DNA of 64,000 nt from Icerya purchasi (Eukaryota; Arthropoda; Insecta; Hemiptera; Monophlebidae): contig CM077115.1 of the NCBI GenBank assembly GCA_039619475.1, positions 494,533,352-494,597,351 on the forward strand, given 5' to 3'. The position numbers and the translations under genes were made by a program. Shown here piece by piece: positions 1 to 12,040 of the stretch. Each line of letters opens with the position of its first letter. The first letter of the stretch is position 1. Below the pieces are notes generated by a model. That model ran no database searches, was not told where the DNA came from, and worked only from the letters and a program-made list of their open reading frames with translations.

Positions 1-850
1 GAGACTCACAACTCATTCGTGGAAAGAAAAAAAAAAAGGAGACTACATTGTAAGCGCATGTTCCTACGAGATAAATAATAAATACCATAAATGTTAGATA
101 TATTAAAAGACCCGGGGATTATTAACCGGATTAGAAAACATACCATTCTGTGTAAAAGCAATGAAAATGTCCTATTTAACGAGCATATACTATATGGTAT
201 AGACGTTTTTAGATTAGAATAGTAAGCGGACATAAGCTACGATAAAATTAATTCGGTGGAATGCAACAGTGCCTTAGACGAAGATTACGCTCAGAAACGA
301 GTTAGATGACAACGTCACTTTTAAAGTAGTAATTTTAAAATCTTACAGTTTAAATTGTGTTTTGTTACGTTTTTAAAGTGGCCTACAGTTAGTAAAATAC
401 ATGATGCAAAAATTTAACAAGAATACGTTGCATTAAATATACATACACAAATACACTTATACATACATATATATATATATATGTATATGTATTAATTACT
501 ATGTTATTTTTACGTTGGAGTTAATAAGAAAATTAATTATAATTAAATTTATTCAAAAAAAAAAAAAAAAAAAAAAGATCAGCACACTAATTTCTAATAT
601 TAACCACGAAAAGTTATTAACTTCCGATTAAGTTTACCGGTTAAGTAAAAATTAAATAACTAATTAATTACTAGTATAATAAAATTTAATCATTTCTAGT
701 CACCGATAGCATTATTGGTTTTTTTTTTTTTTTTTAATCTGCTTTTATAATATATTTAAAAATAATCACAGTCGTCGTTTTATAACTTTAAAAAAAGTGT
801 TATTTAACTGTTTTTTTCTTTTTCGAAATTTTACATTAATTGATTCGATC
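1..850. other. AT-rich non-coding stretch
   Basis: I see no gene here. The stretch holds a short TA/CA-type microsatellite around 440-490, an A-run near 555-576 and a T-run near 719-735. Short open frames are AT-rich, unsupported and lack recognisable protein features. Confidence 0.6.
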
Positions 851-1003
851 CCGGCTACCGTGGTGTAGATGGTTAGGCAATGATGTTTAATTCGAGTAGA
901 ACCTGGTTCGAATCACGTTGTGTTGCATACTGAGATTTCCAAAAGTCCAAAAATTCCACTTGCGCTGGATTTACGTCCATAGCTGCCCCCCCCCAAAAAA
1001 AAA
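851..1003 (+). repeat. tRNA-derived SINE-like unit
   Basis: The sequence has a pol III A-box-like stretch (gtggtgtagatggttagg, about 859-876) and a B-box-like stretch (ctggttcgaatcac, about 903-916) roughly 40 nt apart, as in a tRNA head. It lacks a pairing acceptor stem, so it is not a functional tRNA. An ~80-nt unrelated body follows, then a C-run and an A-run near 987-1003. Head plus body plus A-tail is SINE architecture. Only one copy is visible in the window, so family membership is inferred. Confidence 0.45.
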
Positions 1004-1841
1004 CATTTACCAAAAAAATGATTCGGCAAGATATTAATAAACAGATATATCGATCAACGCTTTTGTTTTTTTGTTGCGAATTTTTGTTTAACAATAGAAT
1101 TTCAATATTAGTTATGTAACCTCGCATAATTCATAACGGATCTTTATAAAGATTATTCTTCAGCTTTTGGAACGTAAATAAAAGCTTCTTATATACACGT
1201 ATATATAGATATTGTAATACTATTAAATTCGCCATTTATTTATATATTTACTTGAATTGTTTACAAACGAAAACGTCTGTGAACGTATGAAACTTATGCG
1301 ACGACAACGAGAAGTACAAGAAAAATAAATATAATTTTCGAAAGTTTTTATTTGATAACCACGCGTAATTGAGGAATAAATATTTAAAACATTTCGAATG
1401 AATATTGTCAATTACCAAAAAGTAAAACGAACTTACGAGTTAAAAAAGCAAAGCGTACCGTACGGGTATAAATTTTAATCATTTAAAATTAGTTTAATAA
1501 ACAAACCTAAATCATGATATCCGGTGATCCAGCGAGCTAATGCTAAAATTTATTAACATCCGCAAAGTTTTCTGAATTCTTTAAAACTATATTTACTTAT
1601 TTACTCTCTTTCCTCTTCCGATATCTTCTGCCGGAACTGTAATAATAATAATAATACTTAATGATTATGATTTACTTACAATAAGGTTAATGGGAGGAAC
1701 TATGGTAAAAATTCGCTCTTAAATGTGGGACTGCGCGTGCCCTGAACTACTTATGCGAAAATAAGATTTATTCTTAGTGGTCCAAGCAAAATAAGTTTCT
1801 GGGTGCCGTAACGACAACCTACGGAAAAATAAGATAAAAAT
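1004..1841. other. AT-rich non-coding stretch
   Basis: I recognise no gene. There is a short TAA microsatellite near 1641-1657. The right edge is the 5' truncation point of the retrotransposon that follows. Confidence 0.5.
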
Positions 1842-4455
1842 AAGTTAACCGAAAAAACTACACCGAATTGTTAAATTTACAACTTCCAGAAAATCTCAGC
1901 GACATAAATGAGGCAAATAACCATATCGTGAAGGGTATCCTGGAAACCGCTACTCAATATATCCCTCGAAACAGTGCAACCATAACAAAAAAACAAACAG
2001 TTTGCTGGAACAATGAATGCAAAACAGCAATAAAACAAAAAAACCGTATGTTAACCTTAGTCAAACGTCATCCTAGTCAAGAAAATTTAAAAAAATTTAA
2101 AATTGCCAGAGCAAGATGCAAACACACCATTCGGGAGGCAAAAAAACGATCATGGATAAAATTCACTTCTTCTTTCAACTCGCACACCCCTATAAAAGAA
2201 GTATGGAATAAAGTAAAAATGTTATCAAACAAAAAAAATTTCACCTCAATCACAGCGATTGAATACAATTCTAAAATATTCTCGAATAAAACAGATGTCG
2301 CCAACCAAATCGTTAACCACTTCTACCAAATGTCCTCAACAGAAAATTACACAACTGCTTTCATTGACATAAAGCGTCGAATTGAACAACAAGATTTAAA
2401 TTACATAGATGAGCCTAACCATGACTTCAACCGACCTCTTACATATGACGAACTTTTATACGCCCTGAAACATATGAAATCTTCAGCCGCTGGACCAGAC
2501 GACATCCATATAGATATGGTCAAAAAATTAAATTCTGCATCTCTTCACACAATTAGCAAGTTCCTCAACCTTATCTGGAAATCTAAAAAAATACCAGACA
2601 GTTGGAAAAACGCTCACACAATCCCGTTATTAAAACCAGGAAAAGATTCCCTTTCTCCTTCTAGCTACCGTCCAATCTCGCTTACCAACACGTTATGTAA
2701 AGTCATGGAGAAAACAATAAACACCAGATTAAAATGGACTCTTGAACAAAAGAAACTATTGGATCCAATGCAATATGGTTTCCGCTCTCGAAGAAGCACC
2801 ATAGATCATCTAGCGAAGTTACAACAGCATATTTGTGACGGTTTTGTAACGAGTCAATACACCATGTTCATAAGTTTTGACCTTGAAAAAGCCTTCGATA
2901 GAATATGGAGGCATAAAATCATTAAAACGCTCATGGAATGGAATATAAACGGAAATATGCTTGAATACATAAAAGACTTTCTGTCAAATGGGTCTTTCCA
3001 GGTTCGCATTCAAGATGTCTTATCCCTTCCAAAAATACAAGAAAATGGCACACCGCAGGGCTCTATAATTAGCCCAACTTTGTTCATAATTGGTATATCA
3101 GATATATCTAAAATCATAGATCCTCCAGTCAAATACGAACTGTTTGCTGACGACTTAGTCATTTATATGACTTCCTCAAGCTCAGATAATCTAAATAGCA
3201 CTTTACAATCTACAACGAACAAACTGCTTGATTGGGCTTCATCAAATGGACTATCCTTTTCAATGAATAAAACAAAAGCAATCACATTCAGTAAAAAACG
3301 AATTAAACCTCCAGATTGTAACGTCCACCTAAATAATGCGCTAATTCAAAGTTTCGATAACATAAGAATTTTAGGACTAGAAATAGATCGAAAATTATCT
3401 TTTGGAAAACACATAGAAGACTTGAAAACAAACTGTCATAAATCTCTTAGTGTGACAAAAATGGTTTCTCATACCAAATGGGGTGCAGATAGAAAATCTC
3501 TAAAAAACCTTTACTCGGCGCTGACTCTTTCCAAGTTGGACTACGGCTCCGTGATTTACAGTAGTGCCAAAGAAAATGTTCTGAAAAAACTGGACACCGT
3601 TCAAAATTCAGCTCTAAGACTCATTACAGGAGCATTTTACACCAGCCCAATTGCTAGCCTTCACGTAGAATCAAACATCTTTCCATTGCAACATAGAAGA
3701 ATTTTCTCATCCCTGAAATACTATACAAAAATGACTTCAAATTTAACGAATCCTACTTCCGAAAAAACTATTTCGCCAAACTTTATTCAACTATATAAAA
3801 ACTCCGAAGCCATTGGGAATACGATGCCTAAATACAATTAAAAACATCAACTTTGGCACACTAGACATCGTAAAGGACATAAGAGAACTACCACCATGGC
3901 ACACAACCTTTCAAGAAACCATAGCAGACTTAAACCGACGCGAAAAAATGGACTCGTCCTTAACCAGACATATCAGAAAGGTGACTCGCTCAGCTTGGCA
4001 AAAAGAATGGAATCGAATCTCTCCAATCCAAAACAAACTACGCCGCATCAAAAACGAAATTGCCGACTGGGAAACCAACTATTGGCCAAAAAGACAGGAC
4101 GAAACAGTTATTTCAAGACTAAGAATAGAGCACTGCTCATTTAGCCACAAGTACATCCTCGACAAGGAGCCGGCGCCCATTTGTGAAATCTGCGCAGAGA
4201 CTTTCTCGATAGACCACCTCTTCACATGCAAAAAGTGGGAAACACAGCGAGCAGCCTGCGACATGGTAGGAAAACCTATACCAGAACTCCTTTACAACAA
4301 CAGATCAAATTGTGAAAATGTACTAACATACCTAAAACATGTAAATATGTATAATAGTATCTAAATAAGTTAACTGTTAAGATGTAATATATTCGTCGCA
4401 AATGGCTCCATTGTCGAGCGACAATAAATAAATATATTTAAAAAAAAAAACAAAA
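1842..4455 (+). mobile_element. I-clade non-LTR retrotransposon, 5'-truncated
   Basis: This is the 3' half of a non-LTR retrotransposon. The coding frame opens just after a stop at 1841 in mid-protein, so ORF1 and the endonuclease are missing, as expected of incomplete target-primed reverse transcription. It carries a reverse transcriptase and a C-terminal Cys/His motif. A short 3' UTR ends in AATAAATAAATATATTT followed by an A-rich tail near 4440-4460. RT motif style (YRPISLTNTLCKVMEKTI, DLEKAFDRIW, NGTPQGSIISPTLF, FADD) points to the I clade. The boundaries are approximate and I found no target-site duplication. Confidence 0.8.
1844..4364 (+). pseudogene. I-clade ORF2 fragment: RT plus C-terminal zinc-binding region
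   Basis: The first block (1868-3841, 657 residues counted from an arbitrary TTG) holds the whole RT. The metal-binding residues are intact: the palm aspartate in SFDLEKAFD (about residue 338) and the FADD pair (about 428-429). NGTPQGSIISPTLF and a thumb region around YGSVIYSSAKENVLKKLDT are also present. A +1 frameshift between 3813 and 3841 moves the reading into a second frame that runs to 4364 and ends in a CEICAETFSIDHLFTC motif typical of I-type ORF2 C-termini. No RNase H core (FTDGSK, the following acidic residues, or the GHSGI-type motif) exists between them; the text jumps from a PPWHT stretch straight to AWQKEWN. The copy is therefore dead: truncated, frameshifted and without RNase H. 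Confidence 0.8.
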
Positions 4456-5300
4456 AAAAACTATGTTTAAACAGTTAGTTTTTGTTGGTTTTTTTGTACA
4501 AAACGGTCAAAGTTGATCAAAACCCGTTTTTTTCGTCAAAAAAAAAAAAAAAAATCTAAGCTTCGTATGAAAAAATTTTTTTTAGACAAAAGTTGTATCC
4601 TTTTTTAATACAAATGCAATAAGTCTAACCCGATGTCGATAAATGAACAAACGCAAAAGTTATTGCAAAAAAAAACCGCTAAAATAGCGTTTTTTTTTTT
4701 TCAATTGCTTATATCTTTTTCAAAAAAAAAAATCCTTAATAGCCCTTGGTGAGTAGAATAAGACCATTTTTTCAAAATTGCAAAATATTAAATAGTTTTT
4801 GCAAAAATCGAGTTTTTCGAGAAAAAAAACGTTTTTGTAAAATTGGATTTTCTAGGGAGACGTCTTTTTTAGCCCAAAATTTTTTTAAAAAGTTGGACTA
4901 ACGTTTGCAGTTATTGCGCGTATCGTGAAATAAAAATGGCTAAAAAATTATGAAAAATTTTTGACTTAAAAAACTTTCGATTATTTTTCCCATTTGAAAT
5001 TCTATCGGAACGGAATATCATTCGATGGCTTTTGTTTATCAATATTTAAGGCTCAAATTTTGCACACATTACAATACGTATTATATTTTCATGTGAAAAA
5101 AATTTTGTAATTATTGGCCGCGCATGACACTTAATTTAAGCAACATTAAGACGTTCTGATATACGTGTGTTGTACGCATGCTCGAATAACCGGAAGGAAG
5201 CAGTAAATGGACTAGCGGTAATAATATATCATCTGCACTATTAGGTTACGAAACAATAAGCGACCGCATTGTATCAGTGAAAATAAAAGGAAAAAACCAA
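4456..5300. other. Homopolymer-rich non-coding stretch
   Basis: There is no gene. Several A- and T-runs (4440-4460, 4539-4554, 4690-4700) and short words such as tcgagtttttcgag give a low-complexity, repeat-like texture. It may be an old repeat that I cannot name. Confidence 0.4.
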
Positions 5301-5309
5301 TCAATCTAA

Positions 5310-6495
5310 ATGTCATTCAAATGTATGTCCTAACAACTCAAGGATCAGGATTAGGAAATAGAAGAGTTCTATGATAATCTACGAATGGCGATTAAAAAGG
5401 TTCCAAATAGAGAACTATTATTAGTAATAGGTGATTTCAACGCAAAAATATGAAATACTGAACGAGACAATCACCTTTAGTAGGAAAATATGGTCTGGGA
5501 AACAGAAATAAAAGTGATGAAATGCTGATTAACTTTTGCTCAGAAAACAATCTCTGTATAAGGAATTCAAATTTTAAGCATCACTACCGACGTTTGTATA
5601 GATGGACTTCGCCGAATGGACAAGTCAGAAATCTAATAGATTACGTACTTACATGCAAGCAAGATGGAGATGCTCAATAAAAGACGTAAAGACATATCCA
5701 GGACCGGACTACGGTAGTGACTACAAGGCTTTAATAAGTGAAGTATGTCTTAAACTCGAACGAAACAAATGCAAGCTGATGTAATTAACTCGAATAACTT
5801 AATAGTATAATTACATAATGTAGATAAGAGACAAACTAAACGAAACTGTTCATACACATGGAAATAATAACAATAAAGCTGCGGAAAAACTATGGAACGG
5901 AATTTAAATCGGCAATTTATGACGTAGTTAAAGAAAGTCCCGAGGAAGTGCAAAAAACAAGAAAACCATGGGGATATCTGAAGGAACATTACAGTTAATA
6001 AATAAGAGAAACCAGATAAAAAAGTAATAATACGGACGAGAATCTAAACTAATAAACAGAGAAGAACAAAGGGATAGGAATAATTATATAATAGGAATAT
6101 GTGAGGAAATAGAACAACACTTATTAAAAAATGAACCTCATGATCTGTAGAAGAAAGTCAAGTGGTTAAGTAACACTTTTAAAACCAGAATGTTGCCAAT
6201 AAAGGATCAACATGGGAAAAAATTAACTAGAAGTAGTAGAAAGATAGCGCCAGTACTGTCAGAACCTTATGCACGCCATGATGAGACAACAGTACTAATA
6301 CAATGAGCCTGAACCGGCAATTATGAAAGAGGAAAAATAATTAAGGGCCAAGAAGAAACTTAAAAATCGGAAGTCAGCTGGCATAGACGGTATAGTTGCG
6401 GAAACGCTGAAAGAAACCGGAGAACCGAGAATAAATCTACTACATATGATCTGTCAAAAAATATCGGAAACAAAATTTTCTCAACAGCTTCGCAA
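5310..6495 (+). pseudogene. RTE-clade retrotransposon fragment (endonuclease to start of RT)
   Basis: Translated across several stops and frameshifts, 5390-5720 reads as an apurinic-like endonuclease of the RTE kind. It contains ELLLVIGDFNAKI, then KYGLGNRNKSDEMLINFC, ENNLCIRN, a TSPNGQVRNLIDYVLTC stretch and a TYPGPDYGSD-like end; GDFNAK and SDH-type positions are the family's catalytic motifs. Around 6345-6480 the RT N-terminus appears (KKLKNRKSAGIDGIVAETLK, then a MICQKISETKF stretch). The sequence then leaves the family at about 6490, before the RT palm. Many stops show an old copy. Homology is by motif pattern only. Confidence 0.65.
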
Positions 6496-9112
6496 TATCT
6501 ACGGCATTCGTGACGTCCAAACGTATATAGATAATTCTAACCGTTTGTGTTGAAATTTTTTTCGCTCGCCTCATTACGGCAAAAATTGTGCCGTATAAAA
6601 AAAAAAAAAGTACCCCTAATATAATTAAATGAAAAATCGTAACTGAAAGTACAATCTTACTCTATATTGGCTGCAAAAATAACCGAAACTTATTTAATAT
6701 GTGGAGATACCACCGTCGCTTTCTGTAATTAAAAAATACACTTTAAACGCATCTTAAAATGTACATTGAAAGCATTTCGTTTTTTTAATTTTACTTACAC
6801 ACGAATAGGCATACAGCATTTTTGCACATACAATATTATAAATGTAGCTGCAATGGGCGATTACGAAAATGTGAATTTTAAGTAAACCGTGCGCAGACAT
6901 TTCAGCGGTCTAGGTCAAAAGTTTAAAATAGTATAAAGTGTTTTGTCTGTTTTCCTGTCGGTTTTTCCGATTTTAGTTCGTCAATATAATCGGATAAAGG
7001 CGCGCGCTTGCATCCACGTACACTTTTATATGGGCAGAGAATCTGTGACGATGCTAATAATGTAAAAATGGCGTTCATGCAAGAAGGCTAGAATGTCGCA
7101 TTATATCGAAATTAATCAATAGTCGCGGACGGTTACGTTACGCTCGCAATTAAATAAACGTAACGATAATAGAAACCATTCAACATGGCTTACGGTGCGC
7201 AATGTCCGAGCCATGTTTAAAGTACACTCGACATGTTCTATGCTCAGTTCGACATCTCGGTACGATGCGAGAACAGCTAACGACATAATTCCGGCGGCCA
7301 GCGCACGAGCATATACTGCGAACACTTGAACATTACAATAATGTCATCAAAACCCTTGCCGCTTTGCCACCGCCGCCGCTACCCACTTTAATCTGCGAGT
7401 GTCGTCTCCGAGAAAATAGCGCCAATGCCGATTATCCGAATTCAAGAACCACTTGAAAAATCGCCCCCCCCCCCCTCTGAAGCGCTTTTACTCGTGCTCA
7501 CGCGCTAGCTTGGCCGTTATCATTCGAGGACATGTTCGACAATTTCCAGTTTTGTCCACTGCCAATTCTATTCATACAGTCAATTTGGCCGCTTCAAAAG
7601 CCCGCCACTTCGCATCTCGCAATTATACGTCCACTTCTGCGCCACGCTGCCCTTTTACTTTGAACTCCCCCCTTCCACCCGACGCTCTTTTCAGCAAGAT
7701 AAAAAACAACCGTTAGAAATATAAAGCATTCGCTCGTGACAAATGTTAGTCGCTCCTCCGCCGCTTCGTTTTATATTAAAAGTTTTCCAAGATAATAATA
7801 CGCTTTTCCCTCTTTCCCTCGCTCCAGCCTGCGCGCAGTTTCGTCTACATTTCCCCAAGAAGAAGAAGAAGAAGAAGAAGATGAAGAAGAAAAAAAAAGA
7901 TCTCGCACAGAAGACTTTTGTTAAACTTTTCAATAAACGGCGATTAACAGCCGGTAAAGTTCGAAAAAGACGATTGCGTTTGTCTTCGAGACTTGTCTCT
8001 ATTAGAAATAAATTAGCTCGGATTGGAACTATTGTTAAATTTTTGACGTTTACGAGTTTATTCGTTTTCATTTATCGCCAATAATTCTACTGAAATAAAT
8101 CTTAAAGAGCCTGTAACAGAAACCGAATTGGGGAATCAACAAATTAATTTCGATTAAAGGTGGTTCTACTCACCGTTGGCGGTGTCTTTAAATTTTAACC
8201 AACGTCATTATAGGTGCTCTTTTACCGCGTATATTCCGATACATATGGGGGCGGAATCGATTATTATAAAAAAAACGCAACTGGGAACGAGAAAATTCAC
8301 TAAGCTCTTAACATTTGCAGATGACACGTAATGTCAGCGCGGAAATGTGTTCAAACTGCGTCCGCAATTGAAGATGGCTGTAATTCGAAAAGTCCGTTTT
8401 CCTGCAAGGAGGAAGGGTCCATTTTTTTTGTCGGAAATTACGGAGAATACGTTTGGATGACCAACTGTAAAAAGAAAAGTGTAAGGTCAATTTCGAACAC
8501 ACAAACAGTAGAGGCAATCTTTAAACGATTCGAAAACGGTTAATATGGCCAAAAATGGCTTATTGTCAGGCCAAAAAAAAAAAAAATAAACAGTTAATAA
8601 ACGGTTAGAAAAGTATAATTTTCATTTATCGTGTAAGTTTAACTGAGAACCGGTCGGCAATTGTCGATCAAGCTGATTTCTAACGCAGCCAGCCTAAACG
8701 ATCCAAAGCGAACCGAATTTCCTTCCTGATTTCGAAACAGTCCGCCTTTATTTTCAGTATTCGATTTTAGGCTATTACGTGTATATACACCGCTAGGAGG
8801 ACAGCGACTAGGAGTTTTAAGTAAAAGGCGAAAGATTTCTTCGCAAATGAAGAGCAATCGAGGAGCCGCTTTTATTCTTCCTGATCTCAACTATTCTGAG
8901 TCCTTTCAACTCCCTTCCTTTTCTTCTACCGAATCCATGGCTATTTTACGTGCGATCATCCTTTTACATCTGGTTTATCGAAATTATGCTCCGACAAGAA
9001 AAGCGTTTTATTAGCCATCTCGTCACCCTTTCCTAAACCCTCGTTACGGATCCTATTAATGTTCCTTAATTTATAATTTATTAGCATTCCATTCTATCCT
9101 CATTGACCTGCT
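6496..9112. other. Unique non-coding region with a less AT-rich stretch
   Basis: I recognise no gene over about 2.6 kb. The part at about 6990-7740 is noticeably richer in G+C and CpG than its surroundings and could be regulatory or the edge of a gene. Several 60-130-codon open frames occur on both strands, but they overlap one another and show no domain. C-runs occur at 7463-7474 and an A-run near 8572-8586. Confidence 0.4.
7857..7903 (+). repeat. (AAG)n simple repeat
   Basis: About eight AAG units are followed by an interrupted A-rich purine tract. It creates a false Lys-rich open frame on + and a Phe-rich one on -. Confidence 0.85.
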
Positions 9113-9713
9113 TTAGATTCCAGGGGCTCTATTGCGGCATCGCCGGTAACGATCTCGCCGACTCTTTGGCATGTTTAGCTGCAATAAATATGGTTGTTTC
9201 ATAGGCAGACCCCCCCCCCCCCACCACCACCACCACCAAAGTCGTTTCCCTCTCTCTCGTCGTTCTCACCGTGACTTTTCGACTGATTCCTTTTACCTTG
9301 CCCTACAACCCTCTCCATCACCCCTTTTTTTCTGGTTTAATAATTTTCCCCGCATCAGCCGTTCTGTTATTTCTTCCATAGTTTTTCGCCTTCGCTTTAA
9401 TCATAGTCCGCTTCCTGCTTCTCTCTTTCGTTTTGATATTGTTCAGTCTCTTTGTGTCCCTTTCATGGTCCTATCTTAAATTTGATCTGTGATGCAAATC
9501 TATTCGAATACTCTTGTATTTCTCTGTTCCAATTTTCTTGGCCTTAACCTTCCGACTCCTTATCCTTACTGTGCCCACTACATTCTCGCTCTTCCATCCC
9601 CTTCTTCTGTTGTTCCTATGTTAGCTACCTTCATTTCTGCTATTTCTGATCGCTTCCTGATGTAAACTGCCACTACTCCTATGTTTCATTATTCTACTTG
9701 GCATTTGCGTTGG
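9113..9713 (+). pseudogene. I/R1-type retrotransposon (family B) 3' end of ORF2
   Basis: Pyrimidine-rich sequence translates in broken frames to the C-terminal region of an I/R1-group ORF2. It includes a post-RNase H segment, FPRISRSVISSIVFRLRFNH, a PLPASLFRF stretch, a LICDAN-like segment and an ILALPSPSSVVPMLA-like end. The order and motifs match the intact element at 16463-20206 (SRRSAIVSLIRLRLGHS, DPNHILFEC, FILSFPSPAVVP). A C-run followed by ACC repeats at 9211-9238 interrupts it. A related RTE piece is inserted just downstream, and the element's own 3' tail resumes at 10488. Confidence 0.65.
9211..9238 (+). repeat. C-run plus (ACC)n tract
   Basis: A run of about 12 C is followed by five to six ACC units, lying inside the family B fragment. 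Confidence 0.85.
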
Positions 9714-10487
9714 GTAAATATCCTGGAATTATTAAATAATGTCAATGAAATAAGTAGAAAATACGGATTTTCAATTAACACCGAAAAGACAAAGATGATA
9801 ATAAGTAGCAAAGAATAATTGGACAATATACAACTCAAATTATCAGGAAGAAACATTGAAAAGGTGGTCCGGTACAAATATCTGGGATGCTGGATAAATG
9901 AGAAGGCAGACCCGGATGGAGAAATAAAGATACGCATAGCGATAGCGAGAGATGCTTTTAGTGATCGGAAGAAAGTACTATAACATCTAAAGACCTCAAG
10001 ATATCGCTGAAATTGAGAGTTCTCAAATGCTACATATGGTCACGGCTATTATACGGATGTGAGACATGGACACTGAAAACGGCAATGATAAAAAAAAACT
10101 AGAAGCCTTCGAAATGTGGTGCTACCGAAGAATGCTTAAGATCCTGTGGACGGAGAAGATAAAAAATTCAAAAGTACTATTGCGCATGGACAAAAATCGG
10201 CAACTGGTGAATACAATAAAAAGGAGTAAACTAAAATACGCAGGACATATATAATAAGTGGCCCAAAATATCAGCTATTGAGGACAGTTTTACTTGGGCA
10301 GATCGAAAAAAAAAAACCTGGATTGGCAGAGAAAAAAAGTACGACCTGGTTTGAAAACATAAAAAATTGGACAAACCATTCAACAGAAGAAATAATTCAT
10401 ACAGCCGGGAATCGGGAAAAATGGAAAAAAATCATCTTCATGTCAACAGCCTGAAGTCCGATGAGGATATGGCAGCTTAAAGAAGAA
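9714..10487 (+). mobile_element. RTE-clade 3' fragment nested in family B
   Basis: Broken frames read as the end of an RTE reverse transcriptase. They give NNVNEISRKYGFSINTEKTK, then NIEKVVRYKYLGCWINEKAD, CYIWSRLLYGCETWTLKT, AFEMWCYRRMLKI and SKLKYAGHI, all in the family's usual order. One open piece (10066-10254) keeps 62 codons. The fragment ends with the GAAGAAGAA-type short repeat at 10479-10488 that is common at RTE 3' ends. To its left is family B coding sequence and to its right the family B tail, so it appears to have inserted into the 3' UTR of that copy. Stops and frameshifts show it is dead. Confidence 0.7.
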
Positions 10488-10518
10488 GAAATGTCCTGGG
10501 TTGACGCGCCCAAAAAAA
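10488..10518 (+). repeat. Resumed 3' tail of family B element
   Basis: The sequence tcctgggttgacgcgccc followed by an A-run matches the tail of the other family B copy (ccctggttgacgaaccc plus A-run at 61971-61998). It marks the original end of the copy that starts at 9113. Confidence 0.55.
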
Positions 10519-10554
10519 AAAAAATTTTTAGTAAGCAAGTACCTTATAAATCAT

Positions 10555-11575
10555 AGTATGCTATCTGTCGTCTTCGATCTGGTCACAGTCGACTTCCTGC
10601 TTCATTGTATCGTTTGTCCGTAATGTCCTCTCCTATTTGTCCGCTGTGTATCGATAACACAGTCGTATGTGACTCTGATATCATGTCTTCTATGAGTGCT
10701 CCTCCTTATCATCTGAAAAGGCAGTTCTATACATATTGTGTGTCCTTTATTCTCTCTCTACAGTCAACGTTGATCATCCCAATTGTAGCAAAGTTCCTAT
10801 CATTAAGATCTAATCCCCTCAGTAGTTCTCATTCACTTTGGCATTCCTAACTTATCGTGTCCAGTTATTTCCAATGTACTCCTAACTAAACGAAAAGCAC
10901 GCACTGATGTTTCAGTTAGTTACAAACATGCACAGCTTGCAGTTAATTTTACAGGCTCCATTTGCGGCCCTAACGGTAGATAGTGAATTCCTTGTCAGCC
11001 GGCACTGCGGGCGCTACTGTTGCAGTGTGACCATAGTGTTGGGTGTAAATTATACTGATTTCCTTTTAACAGGATGGTAGGCTCTGTTTTTGCAGTTGTC
11101 GCCATAATTATTATTAATTTTTCGTAATTAAGAACTATAAACTTTGCTTTATAGTGGTGGAGAAAGTTATTGAACTTTCGGATAACTCTTCACGGCACGC
11201 TAAGCGCTGTGCTATATATATAACTGTGGTGCTTGATGGCTCTAACTGCTTTTTAAACATCCCGTGTTTCTTCTTCCTTAATTATTTGTATCCTGATTCC
11301 TTTGTCCGTTTGTACTGTGGGCTCTGTAATGTGACCATGGTATAAGACAGCTAACTCCTTTTGCTCTTACCTTCGGCAATGTCATTCCTTTTCTTTTCAG
11401 GATGCATATGTTTGGCATTTTGCGACGTTGATTGTCATTGTTTCTCCATCCTTCAGATTCCATTCCCCTTGTAACTCATAATTACTTCTGTTTATACGTG
11501 TTGATAGGTAATCGTCTATTATTGGCAAGCCCAGGGAAAGACCCAAACAAGAAAGAAAAAATAAATAAATCATAG
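10555..11575 (+). pseudogene. Non-LTR retrotransposon 3' end (I/R1-type C-terminus plus long 3' UTR)
   Basis: The stretch 10575-10700 reads RSGHSRLPASLYRLSV, then SSPICPLCIDN, a CDSD segment and a FECSSL-like segment. This is the RLRxGHS...CPLC...HxxFEC terminus of I/R1-type ORF2 proteins, in broken frames. About 750 nt without coding signal follow, ending in A-rich sequence (aagaaagaaaaaataaataaatc) at about 11550-11575 that looks like a tail. It differs from families A and B, so it is a third related family. The 5' limit is uncertain. Confidence 0.5.
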
Positions 11576-12026
11576 TAACGTATCACTAAAGACTACATGA
11601 TTATCTATCATTTCCGTTGTACGAAAATGCAATGCTCCTCCGGCGAACAAAATGAAATGAAGTTTTTTTTTTTTCCGATTTTTATCAAAATAACGGAAGC
11701 CATTATAGGCAGGTGAAAAATATTTACTTGTAATACTTTTAATCTTAAAAACTGTTGGTTTTGTTATTTTTTTTTCCCCCGATATTACATATACACATTA
11801 AAATAGACAAAAAAGATCTGAATATTCAACCAGGAATTTTAACGATGCCGAAATTAATAAACTATCGCAATCGTTCCGCGCAGGCCGGGAACGGCCGTCA
11901 CCAGTGCAACACAGTTTCGATCTGTTTTGTCGCGATACAACTAGTATTCTCACCGACCTACAGCTAAGTAGTACTGCGTATTACCGAACACCAAAAAAAA
12001 GTTATTGTAATTAAGTTTTAGCTACA
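11576..12026. other. Upstream flank of the 12.4-kb ORF
   Basis: There is no gene and the stretch is mostly AT-rich. CpG content rises from about 11870 onward. Confidence 0.35.
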
Positions 12027-12040
12027 GTGCTCAGTCAGTT
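12025..12040 (+). promoter_or_regulatory. Candidate initiator (Inr) element
   Basis: The sequence gctcagtcagttcag contains two overlapping TCAGT words, the arthropod Inr consensus, about 350 nt before the ATG at 12378. I see no TATA box about 30 nt upstream. This is a motif match only. Confidence 0.25.

Noticed and set aside
851..920. Functional tRNA gene
   Set aside because: A and B boxes are present, but no acceptor stem or proper anticodon stem forms.
7691..8084. Lys-rich plus-strand ORF and Phe-rich minus-strand ORF resembling a basic protein
   Set aside because: The Lys and Phe runs come from the (AAG)n/A-rich repeat; the rest shows no domain or conserved signature.
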